Of a stretch of 64,000 bases of DNA, positions 27,306-36,315 are shown in pieces. The DNA comes from Acidobacteriota bacterium. GTDB taxonomy: Bacteria; Zixibacteria; MSB-5A5; GN15; FEB-12. A program made the translations under genes and the position numbers. The stretch lies in the NCBI GenBank assembly GCA_035529075.1, contig DATKXK010000015.1, forward strand, positions 1 to 64,000, given 5' to 3'. The notes under the pieces were generated by a model, which was not told the origin of the DNA, made no database searches, and worked only from the letters and a program-made list of their open reading frames with translations. Positions within the stretch are counted from its first letter, which is position 1. Each line of letters begins with the position of its first letter.

Positions 27306-29267
27306 CTATTCCCCTTGAGACTTCACCGGCGGCAGCTCTTTCTTGATGGTGCCGCAACGAAGCATGGCCGCGCCGAAATACGAGTTATTGACGGTATTGG
27401 ACGTCTGCAGCCAATGCGCCCCCGTGTTGTCGAACGCCATCGGGCAGTATGTCAGGTAGTAGGGGCGGTCGTCGGCATGGCCAAACGCCTCTTGAAGATC
27501 TATCATCGCGCTGGACAGTTGCTCGAACCTCGCGCGCGCAGCCGCCAGGTCGCGGGATTCTCCCTCCGTTGCCGCTGTCTGCCGTATCCGGGCGGCAAGA
27601 GCCTTCCAAGTTACGTGCGCGCTTTTCTCGAACCCTGCCGTGTTCACCGTGTCTGCCGCTTCTGCCAGCGCGGTCATGGCGTCGAGGGTCGCGCTCAGGT
27701 CGTCGGCCGCCAGTGCTTCCTGGACCGCAAAGTAAGCGTTGTAAACCGGCGTGAGCGCATGGATGTCGCCATGATGGCCGCGCGGCGTGGCTCCGGCCGG
27801 GTTCATCATGCTTACGCGGCCCTGAAGCTGCAGTTCGCTGTCTATCTTGAAGGACCCGTTGGTCACCACGGACTCGCCCTCGGCCAGTCCGGACTTGACG
27901 ACAAAGTAATCACCCGCTCTCGGACCGAGTTCGACCTCACGGCCTTCAAAGATGAAGCCGTCTGCGTCCGAGACCTGCACGTAAACGACTGCCCGGGTGC
28001 CCGTAAGCAGCGGGGCGGTAACGGGGATGAGCAACGGTGGTTCCGTATCGTTCTCCGGCGGAACAAAGCCGAGCGATTCGGCCGGAACCAGCGGCATGCC
28101 GCAAATGTCACACGTGCCCGGGCCGTCCTTGACGATCTCAGGGTGCATCGGGCTGATCCATTTGCCGTGAAGGTCGTCGGCAAGGACGTTGCCGTATTCA
28201 TCGAGCCGCGGCCGGATGGTGCCGCTGACGAACATGTTCGGCTTGAGCTTGAAGGCGCTGTTGTCGACCACTACGCGCACCTTTACGGTCCGCGTGTCGC
28301 TGTCAACGAGCGGGTCTATGAAGGTCACCGTGCCGCTGAAACGTTCGCCCGGCAGCGAAAGCACGGTAAACTCCACCGTCTGTCCGTACCGGACCCAGGT
28401 GAGATCGGACTCGTGCACGTCAAGCACAACCCACACCTTCGACAGGTCGGCGATCGTGTAGATCCTCGCGCCCGTTTGCACGTACTGGCCCTCACGAGCG
28501 TCCTTCCGGACCACCACCCCGCCTGCCGGCGCATGGATTGTGACGTGATCGGAGGCGGTTTGCGACTGTTCGATCCGGGATATCTGGTCACCGGTCAGTC
28601 CCAAAAGCCTGAGTTTCTCCCGCGCGGCTTCCAGGGTGGCCGCGGCGGTCGTGCGGAGGGCGCTATTGGCGCTGTTCTGCAGTTGGCCCGTGGCACGATG
28701 CACCTGGATCAATTCCTGCTGAGCCGCGAGAAGATCGGGAGAATAGATCTCGGCCAGATGATCACCCTTTCGAACGGTGATACCGGTGCGATCCGCATAG
28801 AGACGATCCAGGCGGCCCGGGACCCAGGCGGTTATATGCGCGAGTCTCCCTTCGTCGTAGGTGACGTTGCCCGAAACCCGGACGCTATGTCGGGCTATGC
28901 CTCGGCGCACCGGTGTGGTGGCAATGGCGGCCAGTTCCCTGGCGGCAGCCGTCATCTTGAGCTGCCGATTTCCAGTCTCCTCGACACCGCTGCTTTCAAC
29001 CGGGATCAGATCCATGAAACAGATCGGGCACTTGCCCGGCTCGGGCAGTTTTATCTGCGGGTGCATGGAGCACGTCCACACGGATGACTCGTCAACGCTC
29101 CCGTGATCGTGGCCGGCCGGCGGCCCCGGCTCGGGACCGGGGCCGCTGAGTATGTAACCGGCCAGGAAGGCCAGGGTGATTACGGCCGCCAGGGCGACCA
29201 GGCCGCGTCCTCTGCGGACCGCCAGGCCGCGCCGTGACCTGCCCTCAGAATGTGATTTCACCGCCAT
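27306..29267 (-). CDS. RND efflux adaptor (CusB type) with metal-binding and DUF3347 domains
   Basis: 653 residues. N-terminal membrane anchor (ALAAVITLAFLAGYILSG), then a heavy-metal binding motif CSMHPQIKLPEPGKCPIC, the periplasmic adaptor core (~110-380), a second motif SPMHPEIVKDGPGTCDIC inserted near residue 370, and a C-terminal DUF3347-like domain with YCPMAFDNTGAHWLQ and YFGAAMLRCG. These CPM and CxxC/MHP motifs bind Cu or related soft metals. The ATG at 29267 follows AGGAAAGAGGT. It links the pump at 23496 with the TolC-type channel at 29793. Having DUF3347 and two metal motifs in one adaptor is uncommon. Confidence 0.92.
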   Translation of the reverse strand: MAVKSHSEGRSRRGLAVRRGRGLVALAAVITLAFLAGYILSGPGPEPGPPAGHDHGSVDESSVWTCSMHPQIKLPEPGKCPICFMDLIPVESSGVEETGNRQLKMTAAARELAAIATTPVRRGIARHSVRVSGNVTYDEGRLAHITAWVPGRLDRLYADRTGITVRKGDHLAEIYSPDLLAAQQELIQVHRATGQLQNSANSALRTTAAATLEAAREKLRLLGLTGDQISRIEQSQTASDHVTIHAPAGGVVVRKDAREGQYVQTGARIYTIADLSKVWVVLDVHESDLTWVRYGQTVEFTVLSLPGERFSGTVTFIDPLVDSDTRTVKVRVVVDNSAFKLKPNMFVSGTIRPRLDEYGNVLADDLHGKWISPMHPEIVKDGPGTCDICGMPLVPAESLGFVPPENDTEPPLLIPVTAPLLTGTRAVVYVQVSDADGFIFEGREVELGPRAGDYFVVKSGLAEGESVVTNGSFKIDSELQLQGRVSMMNPAGATPRGHHGDIHALTPVYNAYFAVQEALAADDLSATLDAMTALAEAADTVNTAGFEKSAHVTWKALAARIRQTAATEGESRDLAAARARFEQLSSAMIDLQEAFGHADDRPYYLTYCPMAFDNTGAHWLQTSNTVNNSYFGAAMLRCGTIKKELPPVKSQGE

Positions 29268-29292
29268 TGTTTACCTCTTTCCTCCGGCGCGG

Positions 29293-29766
29293 TCAGTCGC
29301 TGGTCCCTGTGCGGTGTTTGCCGTGACCTTCGTTCTTGTTATCCGCCGGTCTGTCCATCGAGCCCAGGTACTGTCCCGGGTCCTTCTGGAACTTGTCGAC
29401 GCACTGCTCCGAACAGAAGTACAGGTGACGGCCCTCGTGGTGAGCCTGCACCTTTTTGTTCTGAAGGATCTCTCCCGTCACCGGGCAGGTTGCCTGGATA
29501 TTCTCAAACATGATGCCTTCGGCGGCGGCTTTCTTGAAGTACTTGTCCGGGTCGGCTTTCAACGCCTTGGAGCATCCCGGGCAGCAATGGTATACACGCT
29601 GGCCCTGGATGTCGGTGAAAACGGTCGAGTCGATCGCGCCCCCCATAACCGGACAGCGGCTCTGGTTTTTCAACGTTGTTTCGGTCGTGTCGGCCTGGGC
29701 GTTGATGCCGACGGCCGTGAACAGCGTCACGGCAATGATGGTGGCAAGTGTCATAGTCTTTCGCAT
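29293..29766 (-). CDS. Exported double YHS/TRASH-type metal-binding protein
   Basis: 157 residues with a Sec signal peptide (MRKTMTLATIIAVTLFTAVGINAQ). Two YHS-like modules: CPVMGG...YHCCPGCSKAL at ~38-80 and CPVTGE...YFCSEQCVDKF at ~92-130, each with a CPV/CxxxC cysteine set that binds soft metal ions. The C-terminus is His/Lys rich (NEGHGKHR). Lies between the channel and adaptor genes with 25-26 base gaps on the same strand, so it is probably a periplasmic metal chaperone or sink of the efflux operon. Confidence 0.85.
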   Translation of the reverse strand: MRKTMTLATIIAVTLFTAVGINAQADTTETTLKNQSRCPVMGGAIDSTVFTDIQGQRVYHCCPGCSKALKADPDKYFKKAAAEGIMFENIQATCPVTGEILQNKKVQAHHEGRHLYFCSEQCVDKFQKDPGQYLGSMDRPADNKNEGHGKHRTGTSD

Positions 29767-29792
29767 AACGGTTTCCTTTCGTCGTACTGTTG

Positions 29793-31157
29793 TTATTCTT
29801 TGTTTTTTTCTTGGGCTGAGTGAAGGTCCTGGCCGGTCAGCATCTCAAGTTCGGCCAGGCGGCGTGCGTGCTCGACGGCCGCCTGCTGAGTCTGAAGCCG
29901 CAGTTCGAGCAGGACTCGCTGAGCATCAATGACCTGCAGGAAGGACGCCGTGCCGGCCCGGTAAGCCGCGAACGCAACGTTCATCGACTCCTCGGCCTTG
30001 GCAACGAGCCCGTCACGGTACAGGCTCAGACGCCGGCCGGCGTCTTCGTAAAAGAACCTGACCAGTTCGACGCGGGCGTCAAGCTCGTCACGCCTGCTTT
30101 CCCTGAGTTGCTCAGCCTCGTGCAGGCGGGCAACGGCCTCACTTTTCGCGGCTTTGTTCTTTCCGAACCAGATGGGCAGGCTGATACCGACCGACACCGT
30201 CCAGGCATCCTTGCCGCTGCCGGCCATCGTTGGGTCGGAAGCCTCCCCGGTCTCGATGTAATCCGCGCCAATGGTGAACCGCGGCAGGGAAGATCTGCCG
30301 GCCAGGCTGACGGCCGCCCTTTGGCTGTTTATGACATGGTCAATCGCCTTCAGGTCGGGATTATGCGCCCGGGCCATTTCAACAAGCGCTTGGGCTGTCA
30401 GGTCGGGGGTGCGAGCCGGGATGGAGTCCGGCACCGGGGGCGACACGCTGTCGGGAAGGTTGACCGCCGCTTTCAGCCGTGCCGCGGCCGGTACGAGTTG
30501 CTGTTCCAGGCCGCGCAGGCGGTCTTCCAGCGTGCCAAGCTCCACCTGGACTTTGACCAGGTCGGCATGCGGCTGCACTGCGCTGGAATATCTCGTCCGT
30601 GCTACCTCTTCCCAGAAGCTCAATAGCTCCATGTTCCTGCGCGCAATCTCGATCTGCGCACCGAGATAGTAGTAGTCGTAGTATGCGCTCCTGACCCGGT
30701 AGAACAGACTCAACTTCTCGGCCTGGTAGCGCTGGTAGGCCGCATTGGCAGCCTCGCTTGCCATGTCGCCCTTTTTCCCGAGAGTGCCGAACCACGGGAA
30801 GGACTGATGCACCGAGAACCTGTGCCTCTGCGGACCCACTCTCGTCTCGACATTTTCCACGAAATAGGCATATGTGAACGTGGGTTCCGGAAGCGCCTTG
30901 GCTATCGAAACCTTTGCCAGCTCGGCCTTCCAGCCATGAAAAGCAGCCTTCAGCGCAGGGCTGAACAGGGCGGCGTGGGCTAGGTAGTCGTCAAGAGCCG
31001 GTTTCTCAGCCGGGAAGTCATACTCGGACTCCGCTCGCGCAAGCTCGTGGTCGATCTGTCCTGCGTCACGGTCCCCCGGCTGCTGCCCGTACGCGGTGGA
31101 CACAGCATGGAGGCCGGCGAGTGCGCCTGCGATCAGGAATGTCTTTATCAGTTTCAC
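29793..31157 (-). CDS. TolC-family outer-membrane efflux channel (CusC type)
   Basis: 454 residues from a GTG at 31157, which has AGAGGTGA upstream and opens a Sec signal peptide (KLIKTFLIAGALAGLHAVSTAYG). A longer frame to 31238 has no signal at its start. Two outer-membrane efflux repeats are visible, with long heptad-like helices (LEEARxLxxSRRDEL type) and the second-repeat AAYRAGTASFLQVIDAQRVLLELRL. It forms the outer-membrane exit of the metal pump and is the first gene of the operon, downstream of the sigma54-like promoter at 31222-31237. Confidence 0.92.
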   Translation of the reverse strand: MKLIKTFLIAGALAGLHAVSTAYGQQPGDRDAGQIDHELARAESEYDFPAEKPALDDYLAHAALFSPALKAAFHGWKAELAKVSIAKALPEPTFTYAYFVENVETRVGPQRHRFSVHQSFPWFGTLGKKGDMASEAANAAYQRYQAEKLSLFYRVRSAYYDYYYLGAQIEIARRNMELLSFWEEVARTRYSSAVQPHADLVKVQVELGTLEDRLRGLEQQLVPAAARLKAAVNLPDSVSPPVPDSIPARTPDLTAQALVEMARAHNPDLKAIDHVINSQRAAVSLAGRSSLPRFTIGADYIETGEASDPTMAGSGKDAWTVSVGISLPIWFGKNKAAKSEAVARLHEAEQLRESRRDELDARVELVRFFYEDAGRRLSLYRDGLVAKAEESMNVAFAAYRAGTASFLQVIDAQRVLLELRLQTQQAAVEHARRLAELEMLTGQDLHSAQEKNKE

Positions 31158-31221
31158 AGTATTTTGGTCACCTCTGCCCGTGCTGTTTGCTGCCGGGCCG
31201 CAGATGTTCTTCCGTTTGTAA

Positions 31222-31237
31222 GTCAAACCGCGTGCCA
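31222..31237 (-). promoter_or_regulatory. Sigma54-like -24/-12 promoter of the metal efflux operon
   Basis: On the reverse strand TGGCACG-N4-TTGAC matches the -24 box exactly and the -12 box with GA instead of GC, at the correct spacing. Transcription would start near 31212, about 55 bases before the GTG at 31157. A divergent NtrC-family activator with the sigma54-contact GAFTGA motif is encoded at 32459-33817, so the pairing is coherent. Confidence 0.6.
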
Positions 31238-31356
31238 AACTCCGAATTCCGCGATAAGCCTCTGTTTGCGAATGGGTTATGGTTTTTCGGAACTTTGCCG
31301 CCCCGACCTTGTTGGAGAATATTGTCAGGTATGCGGGATTTCGATGAAGAATATTA

Positions 31357-31386
31357 TTGAAAAATCAAGATTTGAGAGCCTATATA
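31357..31386 (+). promoter_or_regulatory. Sigma70-like promoter for the sensor kinase/activator genes
   Basis: TTGAAA at 31357-31362, an 18-base spacer and TATATA at 31381-31386. The predicted start lies about 20 bases before the ATG at 31415. Moderate match. Confidence 0.45.
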
Positions 31387-31414
31387 ATGATGGACAGAGA
31401 AGGACGCTGAAGTG

Positions 31415-32455
31415 ATGAGAGCCCTGTATGTAAAGCTGTCGGTAGTGGCAGCGAGCGTGGCCCTTACGCTGGCCATCCACTACGGCTGGATTCTCGAACA
31501 CGTGTTCGGGCACTCCGGCTGGGTTCATGCGCTGCACGGCCGGTTCTGCTACATACCCATTGTGGTCGCCGCATCCTGGTTCGGGTTGCGCGGCGGAGTG
31601 ATTACGGCAGCCGCTATCTCGCTGCTTGTCGTTCCCTATCTGGTCAGCGGGTCGTACCACGGTGAATTGTCGGGAGAACTCGTTGAGATAGTGTTCTATT
31701 TCGCTATTGCGGTGTTGGCCGGCGGCCTGGTCGACAGAGAGTTTGCGCTTCGTCGAAGGCAGCAGGAAACGCAACGTCAACTGGAGCGTTCTCACCAGCT
31801 ATCGATCATCGGCCGGATGGCAGCCGGGGTAGCGCACGAGATAAAGAACCCCCTGGCTTCGATAAAAGGCGCCGTGGAGATACTTACGGGTGAATCCGCC
31901 TCGCGGCAGGACAAGGAGGAGTTCGGTCGTATTATAGGCAGCGAAGTCAGGCGAATCGACGGCACCATCAGCGAGTTCCTGGCCTTCGGACGACCGAAAC
32001 AGGCCAGGCTCGAACGGACTGACCTCACGGAGACACTGAAAACCACTATCAGGCAGTTTGAGAACCAAGCCGCGAGCGCAGGGGTGAGACTCAGAAGCGA
32101 CGTCGCCGACGGCATTGTCGTCACCGCGGACAGGGAGAAGATACACCAGGTCGTCCTGAACCTGCTGCTAAACGCCCTCGAGGCGTCCGGGCAGGGCAGT
32201 AATATAGAAATCGGGCTTGTCCGGGAGGGCGCAAAGAGCGCGCGGTTGTCAGTGACGGATTTCGGTCGCGGGATTTCCGAGGAAGATCAAGGCCGGATTT
32301 TCGAGCCTTTCTACACGACGAAATCGAGCGGAAGCGGGCTTGGCCTGGCCGTGGCACGCTCCATTGTGGAAAGCCACAACGGAAGTATCAGCGTAACCAG
32401 CGAACCGTCCAGCGGGACGGAATTTGTCGTCAGGTTGCCCCTGCTTCGGGAGTAA
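31415..32455 (+). CDS. NtrB/ZraS-type sensor histidine kinase
   Basis: 346 residues; the ATG at 31415 is chosen over the preceding GTG. Three to four membrane helices fill the first ~110 residues with little periplasmic domain; His22, 29, 33, 38, 41 and Cys45 cluster near the first loop. The HisKA domain has the phospho-acceptor in VAHEIKNPLASIKGA, the N box is LNLLLNALEAS, and the G boxes are DFGRGI and GSGLGLAVARSI. The downstream activator starts 3 bases after the stop, so they form an operon. By analogy with ZraS or CusS it should sense metal or envelope stress and phosphorylate the activator. Confidence 0.9.
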   Translation: MRALYVKLSVVAASVALTLAIHYGWILEHVFGHSGWVHALHGRFCYIPIVVAASWFGLRGGVITAAAISLLVVPYLVSGSYHGELSGELVEIVFYFAIAVLAGGLVDREFALRRRQQETQRQLERSHQLSIIGRMAAGVAHEIKNPLASIKGAVEILTGESASRQDKEEFGRIIGSEVRRIDGTISEFLAFGRPKQARLERTDLTETLKTTIRQFENQAASAGVRLRSDVADGIVVTADREKIHQVVLNLLLNALEASGQGSNIEIGLVREGAKSARLSVTDFGRGISEEDQGRIFEPFYTTKSSGSGLGLAVARSIVESHNGSISVTSEPSSGTEFVVRLPLLRE

Positions 32456-32458
32456 ATA

Positions 32459-33817
32459 ATGTCAGTACGGATATTGCTTGCCGATGATGATGCCGCCCTG
32501 AGGCGGGTTCTGCAGTTCAAGCTCGAAGAGCACGGGTTCCAGGTCACCTCGGTGCCCGACGGTGAGCGGGCGTTGGAAGCGCTTGGCCGGAAACCGTACG
32601 TACTGCTGCTGTCGGACATGCGCATGCCCGGGCTGAGCGGCATCGAGTTGCTTGAAAAAGCGCGGGCACTTCAACCACAACTGGAGGTCATTCTCATGAC
32701 CGCGTACGCCGAGGTGTCTCAAGCCGTCAAGGCTGTGAAACTGGGAGCGTTTGATTACCTGACGAAACCATTCGATGACGACCAGTTACTGGTGGCTATT
32801 GACAAGGCCGTCAGGTTCCGGCAACTCGAGGATGAAAACCGGTCCCTTAAAGAACAACTCTCCGGGCGAAAGTCCGTGCCGGTGGTGGTCGGGGTGTCGA
32901 AGTCATTCAAGGACCTTCAGGCGCTCGTGGACAAGATTGCCTCGGCCGACGCCACGGTTCTTATAAGCGGACCGTCCGGTTCCGGCAAGGAAGTGATCGC
33001 ACGGATGATTCACCGGAAGAGCCCTCGCTCCGACGGACCGTTTGTGGCCGTGAATTGTGCCGCCATCCCCAGGGACCTGATTGAATCGGAACTGTTCGGG
33101 CACGTGAAGGGGGCATTTACGGGGGCGATCAAGGACAAGAAGGGGAAATTCGAGCTTGCCGACGGCGGCACGCTGTTGCTTGACGAAGTCAGCGAACTGA
33201 ACATCGAACTGCAGGCCAAGCTGCTTCGGGCCGTCCAGGAGCGGATTATTGAACCGGTCGGGGCCGAGAAACGCATAGAGATAGACGTCCGCCTGCTCGC
33301 CGCGACAAACGTCAACCTGAAGGAGCGGGTGAAGTCCGGGCGGTTCCGGGAGGACCTGTTCTATCGGCTCAACGTTATCCCGGTCATGGTGCCGAGCCTG
33401 CGAGAACGGCCGGAGGATATTCCGCTTCTCGTGCAAACCTTTGTCAGCCGCTTCAGCCCGGAGGCGCGGATTGAGGTTGACGACGATCTGATCGACATGC
33501 TGGCGACCTGTGAGTGGCCGGGCAACATCCGCGAACTGGAAAACCTGATCGAACGGATGTTGGTCTTGCGCCACTCTGACAGGTTGGGGGTGGGCGATTT
33601 GCCGCCTGAGTACCGGGCTGAACCCTCGCAGGATGACGACACAAACGCCGGTGTGCCGGAGCGAGACCTCTCCTTTGCCGAGGCCGAGAAACGGTTGATC
33701 CTGAGGGCCCTGGAGAAAGCCGGCTGGAACAAGACACGCGCCGCCGAGATGTTGAAGGTGCCGCGCCATATCCTCGTGTATCGTATGAAAAAATACAGCC
33801 TGGTTCCGCCTCGATGA
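32459..33817 (+). CDS. NtrC-family sigma54-dependent response regulator
   Basis: 452 residues. Receiver ~1-120 (LADDDAALRR, Asp in LLSDMRMPGLSG, Lys in LTKPFDDD). AAA+ domain ~140-375: Walker A GPSGSGKE, sigma54-contact GAFTGAIKDKKGKFE, Walker B GGTLLLDEVSEL, and arginine-finger region FREDLFYRLNVIPV. C-terminal Fis-type helix-turn-helix ~410-452 (GWNKTRAAEMLKVPRHILVYRMKK). It activates sigma54 promoters after phosphorylation by the kinase encoded just upstream. The likely target is the divergent metal efflux operon. Confidence 0.95.
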   Translation: MSVRILLADDDAALRRVLQFKLEEHGFQVTSVPDGERALEALGRKPYVLLLSDMRMPGLSGIELLEKARALQPQLEVILMTAYAEVSQAVKAVKLGAFDYLTKPFDDDQLLVAIDKAVRFRQLEDENRSLKEQLSGRKSVPVVVGVSKSFKDLQALVDKIASADATVLISGPSGSGKEVIARMIHRKSPRSDGPFVAVNCAAIPRDLIESELFGHVKGAFTGAIKDKKGKFELADGGTLLLDEVSELNIELQAKLLRAVQERIIEPVGAEKRIEIDVRLLAATNVNLKERVKSGRFREDLFYRLNVIPVMVPSLRERPEDIPLLVQTFVSRFSPEARIEVDDDLIDMLATCEWPGNIRELENLIERMLVLRHSDRLGVGDLPPEYRAEPSQDDDTNAGVPERDLSFAEAEKRLILRALEKAGWNKTRAAEMLKVPRHILVYRMKKYSLVPPR

Positions 33818-33917
33818 CGACTGAATTCAGGTGTTCCGGATCTCACTTGCCGGAAGCAGGTTCGGCGAAGCGGCGCCGAGGCCGGCCGCCGTTGCACTAT
33901 CTGACAGTCGGTGTCCC

Positions 33918-34814
33918 GTGACTTCCCGAGTTCGCGCTATCGTAATACTGCTTGCGGGAGCAACGCTGATCAGCTCTTCCCCGGTATTCGTGAAGCTGGC
34001 GATGGGGGGGGCGCTCGGGCCCACGGCCGTCGGCTTCTGGCGAACTCTGGTCGGCGGGCTGATCCTGTTCGCTATCGGACTGGCTCGGCACGGGCGGCTG
34101 GGGCTTTCGCGGCAGGCACTGCCGTTTGCCGTGCTGGCCGGGTTGTTCTTCTGCGCCGACCTGTACTTCTGGCATCGTTCCATCCAGAATGCCGGGGCTG
34201 GTATGGCGACCATGCTGGCCAACACTCAGGTCTTCGCCACCGCGCTTATCAGTTTCTTCGTGTTCCGGGAACGACCGAGTCTCATGTTTTATGGCGCTGC
34301 TGCCGTGGCGTTTGTAGGGGTTGTCCTGCTGGTGGGGGTCGGGAGCGAGCGAGTGGTGTTCACGGCGAGCTACGTGCGGGGCGTGGTGTACGGTTTGCTG
34401 ACAGCGATAGCGTATGCCAACTATATCGTGAGCCTGAAGAAAGGTCAGGCTGGCCGGCCAGGCGACCATGCGGTCATCTTCGTGGCCTGGACATCATTGT
34501 TTTGCGCGCTTTTTCTCGGTCTGGTGGCGGCGACGGAGAGCGACGGCTTCTGGCCGTCGAATGCCTCGGAGATTGGGGCGCTTCTCGGCCTGGCCGTGAT
34601 TGTTCAGGCGCTCGGTTGGTGGACCATAGCCAGCGGCCTGCCCCGCGTGCCGACCGCCCAGGCCGGCCTGATCCTGCTGCTTCAACCGACCCTGGCGATG
34701 GTCTGGGGGGCGCTCTTTTTTGCTGAGTACCTGACGGGCGTTCAGGTTCTGGGTGCCGTTATCGCCCTTGCCGGCATGTACATGGGCAGCATACGGGAAC
34801 AAGTGAGACGCTAA
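33918..34814 (+). CDS. EamA-type (DMT superfamily) membrane transporter
   Basis: 298 residues from a GTG at 33918, which places the first helix (VRAIVILLAGATLISSSPVFVKLA) at the N-terminus as in the family; a frame from 33831 would add an unrelated leader. About ten membrane helices form two EamA repeats, with hallmarks TAVGFWRTLVGG in the first and TAQAGLILLLQPTLAMVWGALFFAE in the second. Exports or takes up small metabolites; the substrate is unknown. A terminator follows at 34831. Confidence 0.88.
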   Translation: MTSRVRAIVILLAGATLISSSPVFVKLAMGGALGPTAVGFWRTLVGGLILFAIGLARHGRLGLSRQALPFAVLAGLFFCADLYFWHRSIQNAGAGMATMLANTQVFATALISFFVFRERPSLMFYGAAAVAFVGVVLLVGVGSERVVFTASYVRGVVYGLLTAIAYANYIVSLKKGQAGRPGDHAVIFVAWTSLFCALFLGLVAATESDGFWPSNASEIGALLGLAVIVQALGWWTIASGLPRVPTAQAGLILLLQPTLAMVWGALFFAEYLTGVQVLGAVIALAGMYMGSIREQVRR

Positions 34815-34830
34815 AGAGGCAATAAGCAAG

Positions 34831-34862
34831 AAGGGCGGCTGCCGTCAGCTACCGCCCTTTTC
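34831..34862 (+). terminator. Intrinsic terminator after the EamA gene
   Basis: AAGGGCGG pairs with CCGCCCTT over a 13-base loop, followed by TTTT. It lies 17 bases after the stop and 17 bases before the convergent aminotransferase ends. Confidence 0.8.
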
Positions 34863-34878
34863 TGCCGAAGTATAATCT

Positions 34879-36162
34879 TCAATCAATCAGCACTTTTTCA
34901 AGGCGCTCGCAGAGATAGGCGATCTCTTCATCAGTGATAATCAGCGGCGGGGAGATACGAATGGTGTGCCCGTGGCTGTCGTTGGCGAGCACGCCGAGTT
35001 CGAGCAACTTGCGGCAAAAGACCATGGCATCGCCGCTCTTGACCTCGATACCTATGAACAACCCGCGGCCGCGAACCTCTTTGACGTGCTTAGAGCGGGC
35101 CGCAATGGCGTCGATTTTCTCCTTGAGTACGGCCCCGACGCGAGCCGCCCGGGCGGGCAGATCTTCGTCGACGATGACGTCGAGCGCCGCCAGCCCCGCT
35201 GCACAGGCGAGCGGGTAGCCGCCGTAAGTGGAACCGTCGCGCCCCGGCTGAAAGACCAGGTCCATGAGCTTGGTATTGGTCACGAAAACCGACACCGGTA
35301 CGAGGCCGCCGGAGATCGCCTTGCCCAGAATCAGGCCGTCCGGCGCGACATCCTCGTGCTCAAAGCAAAACATTCGTCCGGTGCGGCCGAGGCCGACCTG
35401 GATTTCGTCGAAAAGCAACACGAGGTCATGCTCGTCGGCCAGTTTGCGCAAGCCCCTGAGAAATCCGTCGGGCGGGATATACATGCCGCCTTCACCCTGC
35501 ATGGGTTCCACGAGGATGCCGCACGTGTTCGGCGTGATAGCCTTCTCGACGGCCTTGATGTCCCCGTATTCCACCGCGACAAAACCCGGTGTCAGCGGGC
35601 CGAAACCTTCCTTGTACTTGGGCGTGGTGGAAAATGACACGGCCGTGATCATGCGGCCATGGAAGTTGTTGTTAAAGACGATGACTTCCTGGCTGCCGTC
35701 CGCAATCCCCTTCGATTTGTAACCGTAAAACCGTGCGGCCTTGACCGCGGTCTCGACGGACTCCACGCCCCCGTTCTTCGGCAGCACCTTGTTGCCGTTC
35801 TTTCCGAATCGCGGACCGAGCTGGGGCACGAGGGTGGCCACCTTCTCTGAGAATTCTCCAAGCCTGTCGGTGTAGACGACATTGGAGACGACCGAGGCAT
35901 ATCCGCCCTTGAGCGCGTCTATGAGCGCCTGTACGATCTTCGGATGGTGATGGCCTTGATTGGCGGCCGAATACGCGGCCAGGCAATCCAGGTACCGCTT
36001 GCCGTTCAGATCGGTCAGCCAGCAGCCGTTCATGCTGTGCACGACCACGTTCAGCCGGCTGTAGTGGTCGGCGCCGTAAGTGTGCACGAATTCGATAATC
36101 TCTTTGTCTGTAAGCGGCGGCTTGCCGACATTTGGCTTTTTCATCGTATGGGCTTTCGTCAT
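34879..36162 (-). CDS. Class-III aminotransferase, ornithine aminotransferase-like
   Basis: 427 residues from the ATG at 36162, which has GGGGA upstream. PLP fold type I: SAANQGHHHPKIVQALIDA, LLFDEIQVGLGRTG and the PLP-lysine segment LILGKAISGG are typical of class-III aminotransferases and fit rocD-type ornithine aminotransferase (HYSRLNVVVHSMNGCWL at the start). It converts ornithine and 2-oxoglutarate to glutamate semialdehyde and glutamate, or acts on a related omega-amino acid. No urea or arginine-pathway gene is next to it, so the substrate stays probable, not proven. Confidence 0.85.
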   Translation of the reverse strand: MTKAHTMKKPNVGKPPLTDKEIIEFVHTYGADHYSRLNVVVHSMNGCWLTDLNGKRYLDCLAAYSAANQGHHHPKIVQALIDALKGGYASVVSNVVYTDRLGEFSEKVATLVPQLGPRFGKNGNKVLPKNGGVESVETAVKAARFYGYKSKGIADGSQEVIVFNNNFHGRMITAVSFSTTPKYKEGFGPLTPGFVAVEYGDIKAVEKAITPNTCGILVEPMQGEGGMYIPPDGFLRGLRKLADEHDLVLLFDEIQVGLGRTGRMFCFEHEDVAPDGLILGKAISGGLVPVSVFVTNTKLMDLVFQPGRDGSTYGGYPLACAAGLAALDVIVDEDLPARAARVGAVLKEKIDAIAARSKHVKEVRGRGLFIGIEVKSGDAMVFCRKLLELGVLANDSHGHTIRISPPLIITDEEIAYLCERLEKVLID

Positions 36163-36315
36163 ATCACTATCCCCATTCTGCACCGGCAAACCCGGTGGCA
36201 TCATTTATACATACCACTCATAGGTACGCACTTTCGAACCAGGATTCAAGCGTTCACGTTCATACTCATCGGTCCCGCCCGTGGCCGGCGCCCGGAGTAT
36301 GATTACCGCAAGCCC

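Noticed and set aside
27303-29087. 594-codon forward frame opposite the adaptor gene
   Set aside because: Antisense shadow of the adaptor, with no recognisable domain.
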